From Oceanobacillus salinisoli (GTDB lineage Bacteria; Bacillota; Bacilli; Bacillales; Amphibacillaceae), in contig NZ_WOFB01000014.1 in the NCBI RefSeq assembly GCF_009733865.1, positions 62,001 through 126,000 of the forward strand: a DNA stretch of 64,000 bases. Direction: 5' to 3'. Positions 18,046 through 26,269 of this stretch are shown piece after piece (the first letter of the stretch is position 1; every line of letters starts with the position of its first letter). Below the pieces are notes generated by a model. The model had not been told where the DNA came from, did not search any database, and saw only the letters and a program-made list of their open reading frames with translations. The translations under genes were made by a program, and so were the position numbers.

Positions 18046-18585
18046 GTGATCGAAAAAGCAAAAAAATTCGCTGCAAAGGCTCATGAAGGCCAAACACGTA
18101 AAAATTCCGATGATCCATACATCACTCACCCTATTCGCGTTGCCGAGCGGTTACAGGCTGAAGGATTTAGTGAGAAACTAATATGTGCTGGATTCCTTCA
18201 TGATGTAGTAGAAGATACTCCTTTTGATTTAGAAGATATTAAAAGAGAATTCGGATCAGAAGTAGCCCGACTTGTGGCCGCCCATACAGAAGAGAAATCG
18301 AGATCATGGCAGGAGAGAAAACAGCATACCATCGATACTATTAAGGATGGCGATAAAGAAATTAAGTACCTGATTGTAGCTGATAAATTAGATAATTTAC
18401 TGGGGGTAGAGATCGATCTAAAAGAACAAGGAGATACCATTTGGAAAAATTTCAATGCAGGATTTAAAAAACAAAAATGGTATAACGAATCGATTGCGAA
18501 ATATATGTATACCGGCTTAAAGGAGGATGAAATTCCAAACTATTTTCGCGAGTTTGAAGAAGCTGTAAAACGTGTATTTGGTTAA
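18046..18585 (+). CDS. HD-domain hydrolase, Mesh1/SpoT-hydrolase-like
   Basis: This 179-residue protein is an HD phosphohydrolase related to the (p)ppGpp hydrolase half of RelA/SpoT. Conserved positions are AKKFAAKAHEGQTRKN, YITHPIRVAERL, the HD motif and following acidic pair in FLHDVVEDTPF, FGSEVARLVAAHTEE and the metal ligand in VADKLDNLL. There is no synthetase, TGS or ACT domain, so it would be a stand-alone small alarmone hydrolase; the substrate is inferred. It starts with GTG after AAAGGAGAG. A shared hairpin lies between it and the convergent aldo/keto reductase. Confidence 0.75.
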   Translation: MIEKAKKFAAKAHEGQTRKNSDDPYITHPIRVAERLQAEGFSEKLICAGFLHDVVEDTPFDLEDIKREFGSEVARLVAAHTEEKSRSWQERKQHTIDTIKDGDKEIKYLIVADKLDNLLGVEIDLKEQGDTIWKNFNAGFKKQKWYNESIAKYMYTGLKEDEIPNYFREFEEAVKRVFG

Positions 18586-18694
18586 GCATTTCATTGTTAC
18601 GATTCAATGGCTTTTATATACGATTACTATAATTGAAAATTGGCTTTATCCATTCTGTTCGAGGAGACGATACACTTCATCTTTCAGCAACAAT

Positions 18695-18730
18695 AATATA
18701 CCAGACGCTAAAACGCCTGGTATATTTCTT
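18695..18730. terminator. Bidirectional terminator between convergent genes
   Basis: AATATACCAG and CTGGTATATT form a long stem around aCGctaaaaCGc, with T-rich sequence on both strands. It lies between the ends of the HD-domain gene and the aldo/keto reductase gene. Confidence 0.8.
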
Positions 18731-19553
18731 ATCTTTTATTAAATTCACTCGGTAGGCTACCTACTCGATAATTACGGTCCAGCTCCGCTATTTTATTCAT
18801 ATCTGTTTCACTCAGTTCAAAATCAAACACATGGAAATTTTCTTCGATCCGAGATGGTGTTACAGATTTCGGTATCACCACAACATCTGTTTGTAAGTGC
18901 CAGCGAAGAATGATTTGTGCTGATGTTTTCCCATATTGTTCAGCAAGACGATTGATCACATTATCCTGCAAAATGTCACGACCATTCATGAGCGGACTAT
19001 ATGCTTCCAACTTGATATCATGACTTTCACAAAATACTTTCAGTTCTTTTTGCTGTAAATATGGATGGTATTCCACTTGGTTAACAACTGGAACCACCTC
19101 ACACTCTTTTAATATACGCTCTAAATGCTCGATATCAAAATTACAAACACCAATCGCTTTAACACGCCCATCTTTATATAGCTTTTCTAATGCTTGATAG
19201 GTCTCCACATATTGATTATATTTAGGAGTCGGCCAATGAACCAAATACAAATCAACATAGTCGAGGCCTAATCTTTCCAAACTTGCATCAAATGCTTTTA
19301 GTGTATTGTCATAGCCATGATCACTGTTCCAAACCTTCGTTGTGATAAATAGTTCTTCCCTTGGAATATCACTGTCAGCAATCGCCTTTCCTACACCAAC
19401 TTCATTCCCGTAAATCATTGCTGTATCAATGGAACGATATCCGGTTTCAAGCGCTTTTTCTACTGCAGGAGCAGCCTCATCATCCGGTACTTTCCAAACT
19501 CCAAATCCTAATTGTGGCATCTTTAATCCGTTGTTTAAGGTAACATAATTCAT
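18729..19553 (-). CDS. Aldo/keto reductase (YvgN/YtbE-like)
   Basis: This 274-residue NADPH-dependent oxidoreductase of the AKR5 type is related to the Bacillus methylglyoxal and 2,5-diketogluconate reductases. The catalytic tetrad positions are visible: Asp and Tyr in SIDTAMIYGNE, Lys in ITTKVWNSDHG and His in LYLVHWPTP. Cofactor-binding parts include CNFDIEHLERIL, YSPLMNGR and IPKSVTPSRIEEN. The start follows GGAAAGGAAG at 8 nt. The physiological substrate cannot be read from the sequence; detoxification of reactive carbonyls is likely. Confidence 0.88.
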   Translation of the reverse strand: MNYVTLNNGLKMPQLGFGVWKVPDDEAAPAVEKALETGYRSIDTAMIYGNEVGVGKAIADSDIPREELFITTKVWNSDHGYDNTLKAFDASLERLGLDYVDLYLVHWPTPKYNQYVETYQALEKLYKDGRVKAIGVCNFDIEHLERILKECEVVPVVNQVEYHPYLQQKELKVFCESHDIKLEAYSPLMNGRDILQDNVINRLAEQYGKTSAQIILRWHLQTDVVVIPKSVTPSRIEENFHVFDFELSETDMNKIAELDRNYRVGSLPSEFNKR

Positions 19554-19632
19554 TTGAAATGCTTCCTTTCCTATGAGATACCTTTAGTTTATCAAAGTTT
19601 ATTCTTTTCCTAAAATAGAACGTGAAAAATAA

Positions 19633-19725
19633 TTCAGCCTCCTCGCTTGCAAAGAACGCTCACTGCAGGGTCTTCAAGCAGCCCGTTTTCCCGCAGGAGT
19701 CGACTACCCTCCGCTCCAATCAACC
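19633..19725. repeat. Repeat family B, inverted copy 3
   Basis: The segment cagcctcctcgcttgcaaag ... ccgcaggagtcgactaccc ... ccgctccaatcaacc is the reverse complement of the left three quarters of family B. Confidence 0.65.
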
Positions 19726-19775
19726 ATTATGAACAGGTTAACAATAAATTAATGGATATGTTTTAGCGCACTATA

Positions 19776-19903
19776 CTAGCGGAGGAAATACACGGAGACT
19801 CCTACGGGAACAGTGACCGGAGTGAGACCCTAAAGACGCGACAGCACGAGGAGGCTCACGGGTTGCCCTAAGGTGCGCGACTGCCCGTAGCGGAAATCAA
19901 CAG
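19776..19903. repeat. Repeat family A/B hybrid, copy 4
   Basis: It begins like family A (CTAGCGGAGGAAATACACGG) but ends like family B (CGACTGCCCGTAGCGGAAAT). It shows that the two families share a common structure and can recombine or diverge within one element. Confidence 0.75.
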
Positions 19904-19913
19904 CGCACTTACT

Positions 19914-20010
19914 TAGTTAGGAGTTTATATCAAATGCGAAATAAAATATTTCTGTAAAAACAACAAATCTTTCGGTAGGACGAGTAACTGTAGTCCTAGT
20001 CTATTTGCAA
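19914..20010. repeat. Repeat family D, copy next to family A copy 4
   Basis: GGAGTTTATATCAAATGCG, TTTCTGTAAAAACAACAAATC and GAGTAACTGTAGTCC repeat the order seen at 10035-10128. Confidence 0.6.
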
Positions 20011-20014
20011 GAGG

Positions 20015-20054
20015 ACAAAAAATAAGACCATTTCCTTCGCAGAAACAGTCTTAT
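20015..20054 (-). terminator. Terminator of the coiled-coil acetyltransferase gene
   Basis: On the minus strand ATAAGACtgTTTC pairs with GAAAtgGTCTTAT and is followed by TTTTTTG, almost directly after the stop at 20056. Confidence 0.85.
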
Positions 20055-20055
20055 A

Positions 20056-20568
20056 TCACCCATCATTCCATATAATTTCACCGCATTTTTCCTTGTAATT
20101 GATTTTCACATCAAAATAATGCTTTTTATAAAAATACTCCAACCGCTCAAAATGATCTGCATCACGTTCGGCAATATCTCCGGTAATATACTGAATATTT
20201 TCGTCACGTGCTACATCTTTTAAATGTTTCATTAATACGGACCCATAACCTTGATTATTTTCACCTTTAATATCGGCAATGTGCAAGGTATGCGCATCCT
20301 TATATTCCGCTTGTATCGCCGAATCCCATTTACCACGAAACGGTTTCGTACAGTCATGCAGCATTAGCTGGAACAAATCCTTTTCTCTATCCGCATAAAT
20401 CACAACCCAATTATCATCTTTTGCTTGATCAATACTAATGATTTCGGAGTCTTTTGCAACCTCTTTGATGTTGTTTTGCATACGGAATAGCTGGATTTCC
20501 AGGGTGTCCAATTCTTCTTTTAATTCACTTTTGCTTTTTTCTCTTTCCAAAAAAGCAGAATATACCAT
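20056..20568 (-). CDS. GNAT-family acetyltransferase with N-terminal coiled coil
   Basis: This 170-residue protein has a charged N-terminal helix of about 40 residues (EREKSKSELKEELDTLEIQL) likely to form a coiled coil. The GNAT fold follows, with the acetyl-CoA loop in GENNQGYGSVLMKHLKDVA and the later DADHFERLEYFYKKHYF segment. The start used is the ATG at 20568, a few bases after GGGTGA; a GTG three codons earlier overlaps the ribosome binding site. The substrate is unknown. It is a single gene flanked by repeats and followed by its own terminator. Confidence 0.72.
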   Translation of the reverse strand: MVYSAFLEREKSKSELKEELDTLEIQLFRMQNNIKEVAKDSEIISIDQAKDDNWVVIYADREKDLFQLMLHDCTKPFRGKWDSAIQAEYKDAHTLHIADIKGENNQGYGSVLMKHLKDVARDENIQYITGDIAERDADHFERLEYFYKKHYFDVKINYKEKCGEIIWNDG

Positions 20569-20704
20569 AGCAATCACCCTTCATTACATTATGCATGAAC
20601 ACACAGTTTGCTATTGTACTAGATAATTCAGGGGTGTTCAAGAGTATATCAACAATTCCCTTATAAAAGATTTTATAATTACCAAACTGAAGATATAGGA
20701 ATCT

Positions 20705-20808
20705 TTCATTACTTCGCAGTTTATAGATATAGGAACAAAAACGACAAATCATTTCAAACGGATGAGTAACTGCAATCCCAAGTCTTTTAGAATACAGCCT
20801 TTAGAAAA
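20705..20808. repeat. Repeat family D, copy adjoining family C
   Basis: CGCAGTTTATAGATATAGGA, AACAAAAACGACAAATC and GAGTAACTGCAATCCCAAG match family D, followed by CTTTTAGAATACAGCC, which also occurs near 38190 (inverted form) and 1805. It abuts a family C element. Confidence 0.55.
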
Positions 20809-20810
20809 AC

Positions 20811-20920
20811 TCGCATTCGCTCGTCCTTTAGCGAATGGGTAGTTTTTCTTATACTTAGGACGTTAAAATTTTAGCTACGTCGAAAAACTTCTTTGCTAAA
20901 ATTTTATACTTTCCTAACGT
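20811..20920. repeat. Repeat family C, copy 1
   Basis: This 110-bp element has two hairpins. AGAAAAACTC..ATTCGCT pairs with AGCGAAT..GTTTTTCT, and AAAATTTTAGC pairs with GCTAAAATTTT. It starts TTAGAAAAAC and ends TTTCCTAACGT, giving short terminal inverted repeats (TTAGnAAA). Other copies are at 26338-26457, 28294-28357 and a diverged one near 45195-45297. Confidence 0.75.
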
Positions 20921-20929
20921 GTGAAAATA

Positions 20930-20990
20930 AAAAAATCCGAACTAATTCATATTCTAACTAATAGAATCTTGAATCACAGTTCGGATTTTT
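20930..20990 (-). terminator. Palindromic terminator (family F) after the sulfurtransferase
   Basis: AAAAATCCGAAC and GTTCGGATTTTT pair around a partly palindromic AT-rich interior. It lies about 30 bp after the sulfurtransferase stop. A closely similar palindrome ends the panF gene at 54561-54620. Confidence 0.7.
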
Positions 20991-21021
20991 CTTTAACTAA
21001 AACACTTTGGTTCGATTTCCA

Positions 21022-21867
21022 TTAATTTTCGTCTAGCTCAATCTCATTTTCCTCATATGAAATCCAGTCACTAAAGCTTCCTGGATACAATTTAATATTT
21101 TTATAGCCGAGTGATTTAAGTGCTAAGATATTCGGGCAAGCGGAAACACCTGAACCACAGGAAACAATAATCTCTTCATCTTTTGACAGAGCGGAAAAGT
21201 GCTCCGACAGTTGCTCTTCGTTTTTCCAAGTCCCATCCTCATTGAGGACATCTTTCCAGAAGTAATTCACAGCCCCCGGTATATGTCCTGCTTTCCTGTA
21301 CAATGGTTCCTTATTGCCTAAATATCTGTCCCTTTCCCGGGAATCAATTAAAATGGCTGTTTTGCTGTTCATTTTTTCTTTCACTTCTTTCATATCCACT
21401 GTTTCATTTTCCCGAATATTTGGCTCAAATGATTTCTTGACTAAAGTGGGAATTTCATCCGTTACAAGGTTACCTTGCTCCACCCAGTTCTTATACCCAC
21501 CTTCTAAAATATAGACAAGTTCATGTCCTACATGCTGCAGTAACCACCAAAGTCTTGCTGCAAACATATCATTTTCCTGGTCATAAATGACAACGGTTGT
21601 CTCATGATCAATCCCTATATTACCGATTTTTGCAGCAAACATGTCCATATCAGGCAATGGATGACTCCCTCTATGTTTTTCTGTTTTCCCGGATAAATCC
21701 CGATTTAAATCTATGTAAACAGCGCCTGGGAGATGGTCTTTTAGATACATTTTCCTTCCTGCATCTGGATCCGTCAGTACAAAGCGAACATCCACAATGA
21801 CCAAATTAGTTGACTCCTCTTCCAATCTTTCCTTTAATTCGTCTATACGCATAATGTGTGACATCAT
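21022..21867 (-). CDS. Tandem-rhodanese sulfurtransferase
   Basis: This 281-residue protein contains two rhodanese domains, the layout of thiosulfate and 3-mercaptopyruvate sulfurtransferases. The N-terminal domain (about 5-135) lacks the active cysteine at DQENDMFAARLW, as is usual. The C-terminal domain (about 160-275) has the active-site loop CGSGVSAC, whose first Cys should carry the persulfide, with the CGSGV loop pattern of the TST group. Its start abuts the stop of the upstream acetyltransferase gene; GGAGGG precedes two adjacent ATGs, of which the second has the better spacing. The sulfur donor is not certain. Confidence 0.88.
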   Translation of the reverse strand: MMSHIMRIDELKERLEEESTNLVIVDVRFVLTDPDAGRKMYLKDHLPGAVYIDLNRDLSGKTEKHRGSHPLPDMDMFAAKIGNIGIDHETTVVIYDQENDMFAARLWWLLQHVGHELVYILEGGYKNWVEQGNLVTDEIPTLVKKSFEPNIRENETVDMKEVKEKMNSKTAILIDSRERDRYLGNKEPLYRKAGHIPGAVNYFWKDVLNEDGTWKNEEQLSEHFSALSKDEEIIVSCGSGVSACPNILALKSLGYKNIKLYPGSFSDWISYEENEIELDEN

Positions 21868-22365
21868 TTATCCCTCCAGTAGTTTTCCCATGTAGTATTC
21901 ATCTACAAATCTATTGTCCATATAAAGAGAATGCTTTTTTACACCCTCAATGATAAATCCAGCTTTTTCATATAAGTTTATGCCAGCGTTATTTTCCGTT
22001 ATGACCGTTAATTCAAGGCGATGTAACTTTCCCTTCGCCCATTTTTCCAATTCGCGAAACAAGGAGCTGCCAATCCCTTTACCTCTATATGCCTCTATAA
22101 CACCAATCACTATATGGGCGCAATGCTTCGTCTTGTTGGTACTGCCACCTATGGCAAATAGGTAACCAACGATGTGACCATCCTGTATGGTAACAAAAAT
22201 GTTGGAATTATGTTTGTTAACAAGATGATGAATCATTTGAAGCTGCTTTTCTGTGGAGATGTCCCTTTCTCCAGATTCGTACAGCATAAAGGGACTCTCC
22301 CGTTCTACTTGTTTCACTACCTTTGCTAAGTCGGCGGCATCATCTAACACAGCTTGTCTTATCAC
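21868..22365 (-). CDS. GNAT-family N-acetyltransferase
   Basis: This 165-residue acetyltransferase has the complete GNAT core: AHIVIGVIEAYRGKGIGSSLFRELEKWA (acetyl-CoA loop RGKGIG), HRLELTVITENNAGINLYEKAGF and a final MDNRFVDEYYMGKLL. This resembles RimI/YjcK-type enzymes that act on protein N-termini or small amines. It is directly followed, without a gap, by the sulfurtransferase gene, so the two are co-transcribed. The substrate is unknown. Confidence 0.82.
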   Translation of the reverse strand: MIRQAVLDDAADLAKVVKQVERESPFMLYESGERDISTEKQLQMIHHLVNKHNSNIFVTIQDGHIVGYLFAIGGSTNKTKHCAHIVIGVIEAYRGKGIGSSLFRELEKWAKGKLHRLELTVITENNAGINLYEKAGFIIEGVKKHSLYMDNRFVDEYYMGKLLEG

Positions 22366-22493
22366 ATCAACGACTCCCCTCTTTTATCATTTATACTATT
22401 CGACAAAAGTGGCCTCCTATCCTTCCATCCCTATTTCGAATCCCGTTATACTTTGTGATAAGATACAAGTAAATGAATAAAGGAGCAATGACG

Positions 22494-23725
22494 ATGAAAG
22501 ACGAACTGATTAAACGGTTTACTACATATGTAAAAATGGATACGCAATCCGATGAAGATTCCAGCACAACCCCTTCCACTCCAGGACAATTAGAGCTTGC
22601 TAAAGTCCTTGCTGCAGAGTTAAAGGAAATTGGAATGGAAGATGTGCAAATAGATGAAAATGGCTATCTCATGGCTACCCTCCCTTCCAACACAGAGAAA
22701 GAAATTCCCACCATCGGATTTTTGGCCCATTTAGATACGGCAACAGATTTTACAGGGAAAAACGTGAACCCGCAAATCGTGGATAACTTTGATGGAAATG
22801 ACCTAACCTTAAATGAAGAATTAAACGTTGTATTATCAGCAAAAGAGTTTCCAGAGCTTCCGAGCTATAAAGGGCATACATTAATTACTACCGACGGAAC
22901 TACCCTTTTAGGTGCTGACAACAAAGCCGGTATTGCAGAGATTATGACTGCGATGAATTATTTAATAAATCATCCGGAAATGAAACATGGACGAATTCGT
23001 GTTGCATTCACTCCAGATGAAGAAATTGGTAAAGGGCCACATAAGTTTGATGTGGAAAGATTTGATGCCGCTTTTGCTTACACGATTGACGGTGGACCTT
23101 TAGGTGAACTGCAATTTGAGAGCTTTAATGCCGCAGCAGCAAAAATCACGTTCAAAGGAAATAATGTTCACCCAGGAACAGCGAAGAATAAAATGGTAAA
23201 CTCCGGGAAGCTGGCTGTAGAATTTATCAATAAATTTCCTGAAAAAGAAGCACCTGAACATACTGAAGGCTATGAGGATTCTATCATTTAATTTCACTAC
23301 ATGGCGATGTAGAAAAAACACAAGTGTATTATATTATCCGAGATCATGACCGTAGTAAATTTGAAGATCGTAAAGAATTAGTTGAACGGTTTGTCAATGA
23401 GATCAAGGAGAAATACGGTAAAGATAGTGTTTTATTCAATCTAAATGATCAATATTACAATATGCGTGATCGAATTGAACCGGTAAAGGAAATTGTTGAA
23501 CTGGCCAAACAAGCAATGGAAAACTTGGACATCGAACCAGTGATTGAACCTATTCGAGGTGGAACAGACGGTTCTCAGCTATCGTACATGGGACTGCCAA
23601 CACCAAATATCTTTACAGGCGGAGAAAACTTCCATGGAAAATACGAATACATTTCTGTAGACAACATGGAAAAGGCTGCCAATGTAATCGTTGAAATTTG
23701 CAGGATTTTTGAGGAAGAAAATTAA
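22494..23725 (+). pseudogene. pepT: Peptidase T gene with a one-base frameshift
   Basis: PepT is a zinc aminotripeptidase of the M20 family. The first part contains [43 protein letters not shown] and [15 protein letters not shown]. At 23274-23277 the reading breaks: GGCTATGAGGATTC lacks one G of the expected GAGGGATTC, so the frame stops as EDSII. Shifting one base restores [16 protein letters not shown] and the rest ([32 protein letters not shown]). Corrected, the protein would be 410 residues, the family's normal length. Only one lesion exists and the rest is well conserved, so a recent mutation or a sequencing error are both possible. The start chosen follows AAAGGAG by 8 nt. Confidence 0.88.
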
Positions 23726-23743
23726 TTCGGAGTGCGAGCCGAA

Positions 23744-23776
23744 AGTCAGATTCATCATGCCTGAATCTGGCTTTTT
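23744..23776 (+). terminator. Terminator after pepT
   Basis: AGTCAGATTCA and TGAATCTGGCT pair around a 7-nt loop and are followed by a T run. The hairpin overlaps the end of the convergent MFS gene. Confidence 0.7.
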
Positions 23777-24954
23777 CCTTTTAGCCGAATGAAGAATGAT
23801 GCAGTTAAACCTATCCCAAGCAATAAGGCAAGTACTTCTATTGTTATCATAAAACTTCCCCATTCCATTATCCTTAGAGCAATGATTGGCCCAAGCGTTG
23901 CTCCGATAAATAAAATAAAAGTGTAGAAGGAAGAAGCGATGGCACGGTATTTCCCTCCCAATTTTCCAACCAGCAGCATAATAGATGGAAATGTAATAGA
24001 AATACCAGCTACATAACAAATACTCATGATAATAAGCAGTACAAGATTCGAAGTAAAGCCAAGTACAACTAATCCGATAACACTAATTGTCAGCCCCAGC
24101 TTTAGAATACGAAGCACCCCATATCGCTTAATCAATAATCCTGCAACCGGTGATAAAAACATACCAATAATCCCCAATGCTCTTATCCCCAGTATTTGCT
24201 CATCAGACAGAAGAAACGGTGCTCTGCCTAAGTAATCCCCAATTACTGAATACATCCCAATAAACGTTAATAACAGCATCATAGTAATTACATAACATAA
24301 AACTAGATTCTTCTCTGTAAAGATTTCTTTTATCCTTAAAAGATATTCCTTTACATTCGTTTTGCTTTTCTCTCCTTTACCCGGCAAAACGATGAAAACT
24401 GCAACCATACTGGCAAAATATAAACATCCAAAAAACAGAAATACAGCGTTCCAGTCAAAGGATTGATAAATGGAATCGGAGGCAACTTGACCAAAGATTC
24501 CAGAAGCCACAAACCCAAAACTAATAAACCCGATTGCTGTAGCTACCTTATCTTTAGGAAACACCTCAAAAACATAGGCTAACGCAGACGGGGCAAATGT
24601 TGCAGCAAAAAAGCCCTGTAATCCACGCAAAAAAACTAACGCATAGAAATTAGCAGCAAAGCCAATAAGGATGGTTATTACAGTTAGTACAATCAATCCG
24701 AAGACAATCATTTGTTTACGACCATATCGGTCAGATAACGGTCCAAAAAGTAAAAATCCGATTCCGTAACATATCGAAAAGATACTTGAAGTCCATGCCG
24801 CCATACTCTGATTTACTTGAAACGCAGATGAAAATACGCCCATTAAAGGGGTTGCCACGTACACACTGGATACGACAAACAATGCACAACAAAACAGTAG
24901 GAACGTAATCAAGGAATACTTCTTTTGTCCAAGCTGAACGGCCGACTCTCCCAT
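23755..24954 (-). CDS. MFS transporter, drug:H+ antiporter type
   Basis: This is a major facilitator with 12 predicted helices and 399 residues from the chosen start. The loop 2-3 signature GPLSDRYGRKQMIVFGL and the helix-5 region GFVASGIFGQVAS are visible, and FLRGLQGFFAATFAPSALAYV is typical of the YgaY/AraJ-like efflux group. The start MGESAVQLGQKK lies 8 nt after GGGGG; the longer frame upstream has no ribosome binding site. It is convergent with pepT, whose terminator it overlaps. The substrate cannot be told; an efflux role is inferred from the loop motifs. Confidence 0.82.
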   Translation of the reverse strand: MGESAVQLGQKKYSLITFLLFCCALFVVSSVYVATPLMGVFSSAFQVNQSMAAWTSSIFSICYGIGFLLFGPLSDRYGRKQMIVFGLIVLTVITILIGFAANFYALVFLRGLQGFFAATFAPSALAYVFEVFPKDKVATAIGFISFGFVASGIFGQVASDSIYQSFDWNAVFLFFGCLYFASMVAVFIVLPGKGEKSKTNVKEYLLRIKEIFTEKNLVLCYVITMMLLLTFIGMYSVIGDYLGRAPFLLSDEQILGIRALGIIGMFLSPVAGLLIKRYGVLRILKLGLTISVIGLVVLGFTSNLVLLIIMSICYVAGISITFPSIMLLVGKLGGKYRAIASSFYTFILFIGATLGPIIALRIMEWGSFMITIEVLALLLGIGLTASFFIRLKGKSQIQA

Positions 24955-25179
24955 TTTCATATCCCCCTTTTTTCCTAATAAAGAATATGAAAAAAATATG
25001 TTCAATGTTCTATAAAGCATGCATCCCGATTTTGAAAGCAATAGGATTAACGTTCATATCTTTCTAAAAACCACCTATTGTTGAAGTGAACCATCTATGA
25101 GAAAATGATTAAATATGAATCTTCTATTTAAAATTTACAAAGCATATATGTAAAGGAAATTACCATGTAAGGAGTAAAA

Positions 25180-26235
25180 ATGATGTTCATAAAACGTATA
25201 ACAGCTATGGTGCTCTCTATCTTTTTCATGCTTTTTATTTCTGCATGTTCACCCTATATGGATATAAATGAAAATGAGGAAAACCATGAACCAAATGAGC
25301 AAGAAGCAACGGATTCACCTGAAAAAACACCAAATTCAGGTAACAATTCTCAACCAGAAATTACTGCTCCAGAAACCGAACTTCAAAAGAAGGATCAAAG
25401 TGAAGAGGTGGAAATGCTGCAGCATGCCTTCCATCAAATTGGTTATGACATTACTATAAATGGAATCTATGATGAATTAACTACATGGGCAGTGACAGAT
25501 TTTCAATTACAGCATGAGGATTTAATGGCAATTGGAATTTATGATGAAGAAACAAAAGCCGTTTTAGAACAATATATAGAAGATAATGAAATGGTGGAAC
25601 CTGGTTTAGGCTTGCCTTTTACAGAGGAAACGGTATCTACTAATTCCGGCGCCGATATTTTAGCCAATCCTTACGATCAGCTGGCCCTCATTAATAAAGA
25701 ATACGCCTTACCTGATAACTATGAACCAGAGGACTTAGTGATTCCTAATGTACAGTTTCCATTTACAGATGAACTACCTAAAAAACAAATGCGGGAAGTA
25801 GCTGCAATAGCGTTAGAAGAAATGTTTCAAGCAGCAGATGAAGCAGGCCTCGAATTATATGCCCAATCCGGATATCGTTCCTTTGATAGACAGGAGGCTA
25901 TTTTCGCTGCAAATGTAAGTGCCAATGGGGAAGAAGAAGCAAATAAATTTAGTGCTCGACCTGGAGAAAGCGAACATCAGTCTGGCCTATCGATGGACAT
26001 AACCAGTCCTGAAGTTAGATTTAAATTGGTCGTTGAATTCGGAGAAACCGATGAAGGACAGTGGATCCTGGAGAACGCAGCAGACTATGGTTTTATCATT
26101 CGTTATCCTGAAGGAAAAGAGGATATCACCAAATACCAATATGAACCATGGCACCTCCGTTATGTTGGTGAAAAAGCCGCAAAAGAAATTACGGAGAATG
26201 ACATCACGTTAGAAGAATATCTCCTTTATGAGTAA
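25180..26235 (+). CDS. Lipoprotein D-alanyl-D-alanine carboxypeptidase (VanY family) with peptidoglycan-binding domain
   Basis: This 351-residue cell-wall enzyme has a signal peptide with lipobox ISAC (Cys23), then a low-complexity linker rich in Glu, Pro and Asn. A peptidoglycan-binding domain follows at about 75-135 (VEMLQHAFHQIGYDITINGIYDELTTWAVTDFQ is its core), then a VanY/LAS-type domain at about 190-350. Zinc ligands are in SEHQSGLSMDIT (His, Asp) and EPWHLRYVG (His). It would trim the terminal D-Ala of stem peptides. Its own RBS (AAGGAG) precedes two ATGs, and a strong terminator follows directly. There is no nearby van regulator, so vancomycin resistance is not implied. Confidence 0.87.
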   Translation: MMFIKRITAMVLSIFFMLFISACSPYMDINENEENHEPNEQEATDSPEKTPNSGNNSQPEITAPETELQKKDQSEEVEMLQHAFHQIGYDITINGIYDELTTWAVTDFQLQHEDLMAIGIYDEETKAVLEQYIEDNEMVEPGLGLPFTEETVSTNSGADILANPYDQLALINKEYALPDNYEPEDLVIPNVQFPFTDELPKKQMREVAAIALEEMFQAADEAGLELYAQSGYRSFDRQEAIFAANVSANGEEEANKFSARPGESEHQSGLSMDITSPEVRFKLVVEFGETDEGQWILENAADYGFIIRYPEGKEDITKYQYEPWHLRYVGEKAAKEITENDITLEEYLLYE

Positions 26236-26236
26236 T

Positions 26237-26269
26237 AAAAAAATCCTGTTCCAGTGAGCAGGATTTTTT
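26237..26269 (+). terminator. Terminator of the VanY-family gene
   Basis: AAAAAATCCTG and CAGGATTTTTT form a clean hairpin with a T run, immediately after the stop codon. Its far end touches the original stop of the broken SRPBCC gene on the other strand. Confidence 0.85.

Noticed and set aside
25180-26235. Vancomycin resistance gene
   Set aside because: The VanY-type domain alone is common in cell-wall carboxypeptidases; vanHAX, vanS and vanR are absent.
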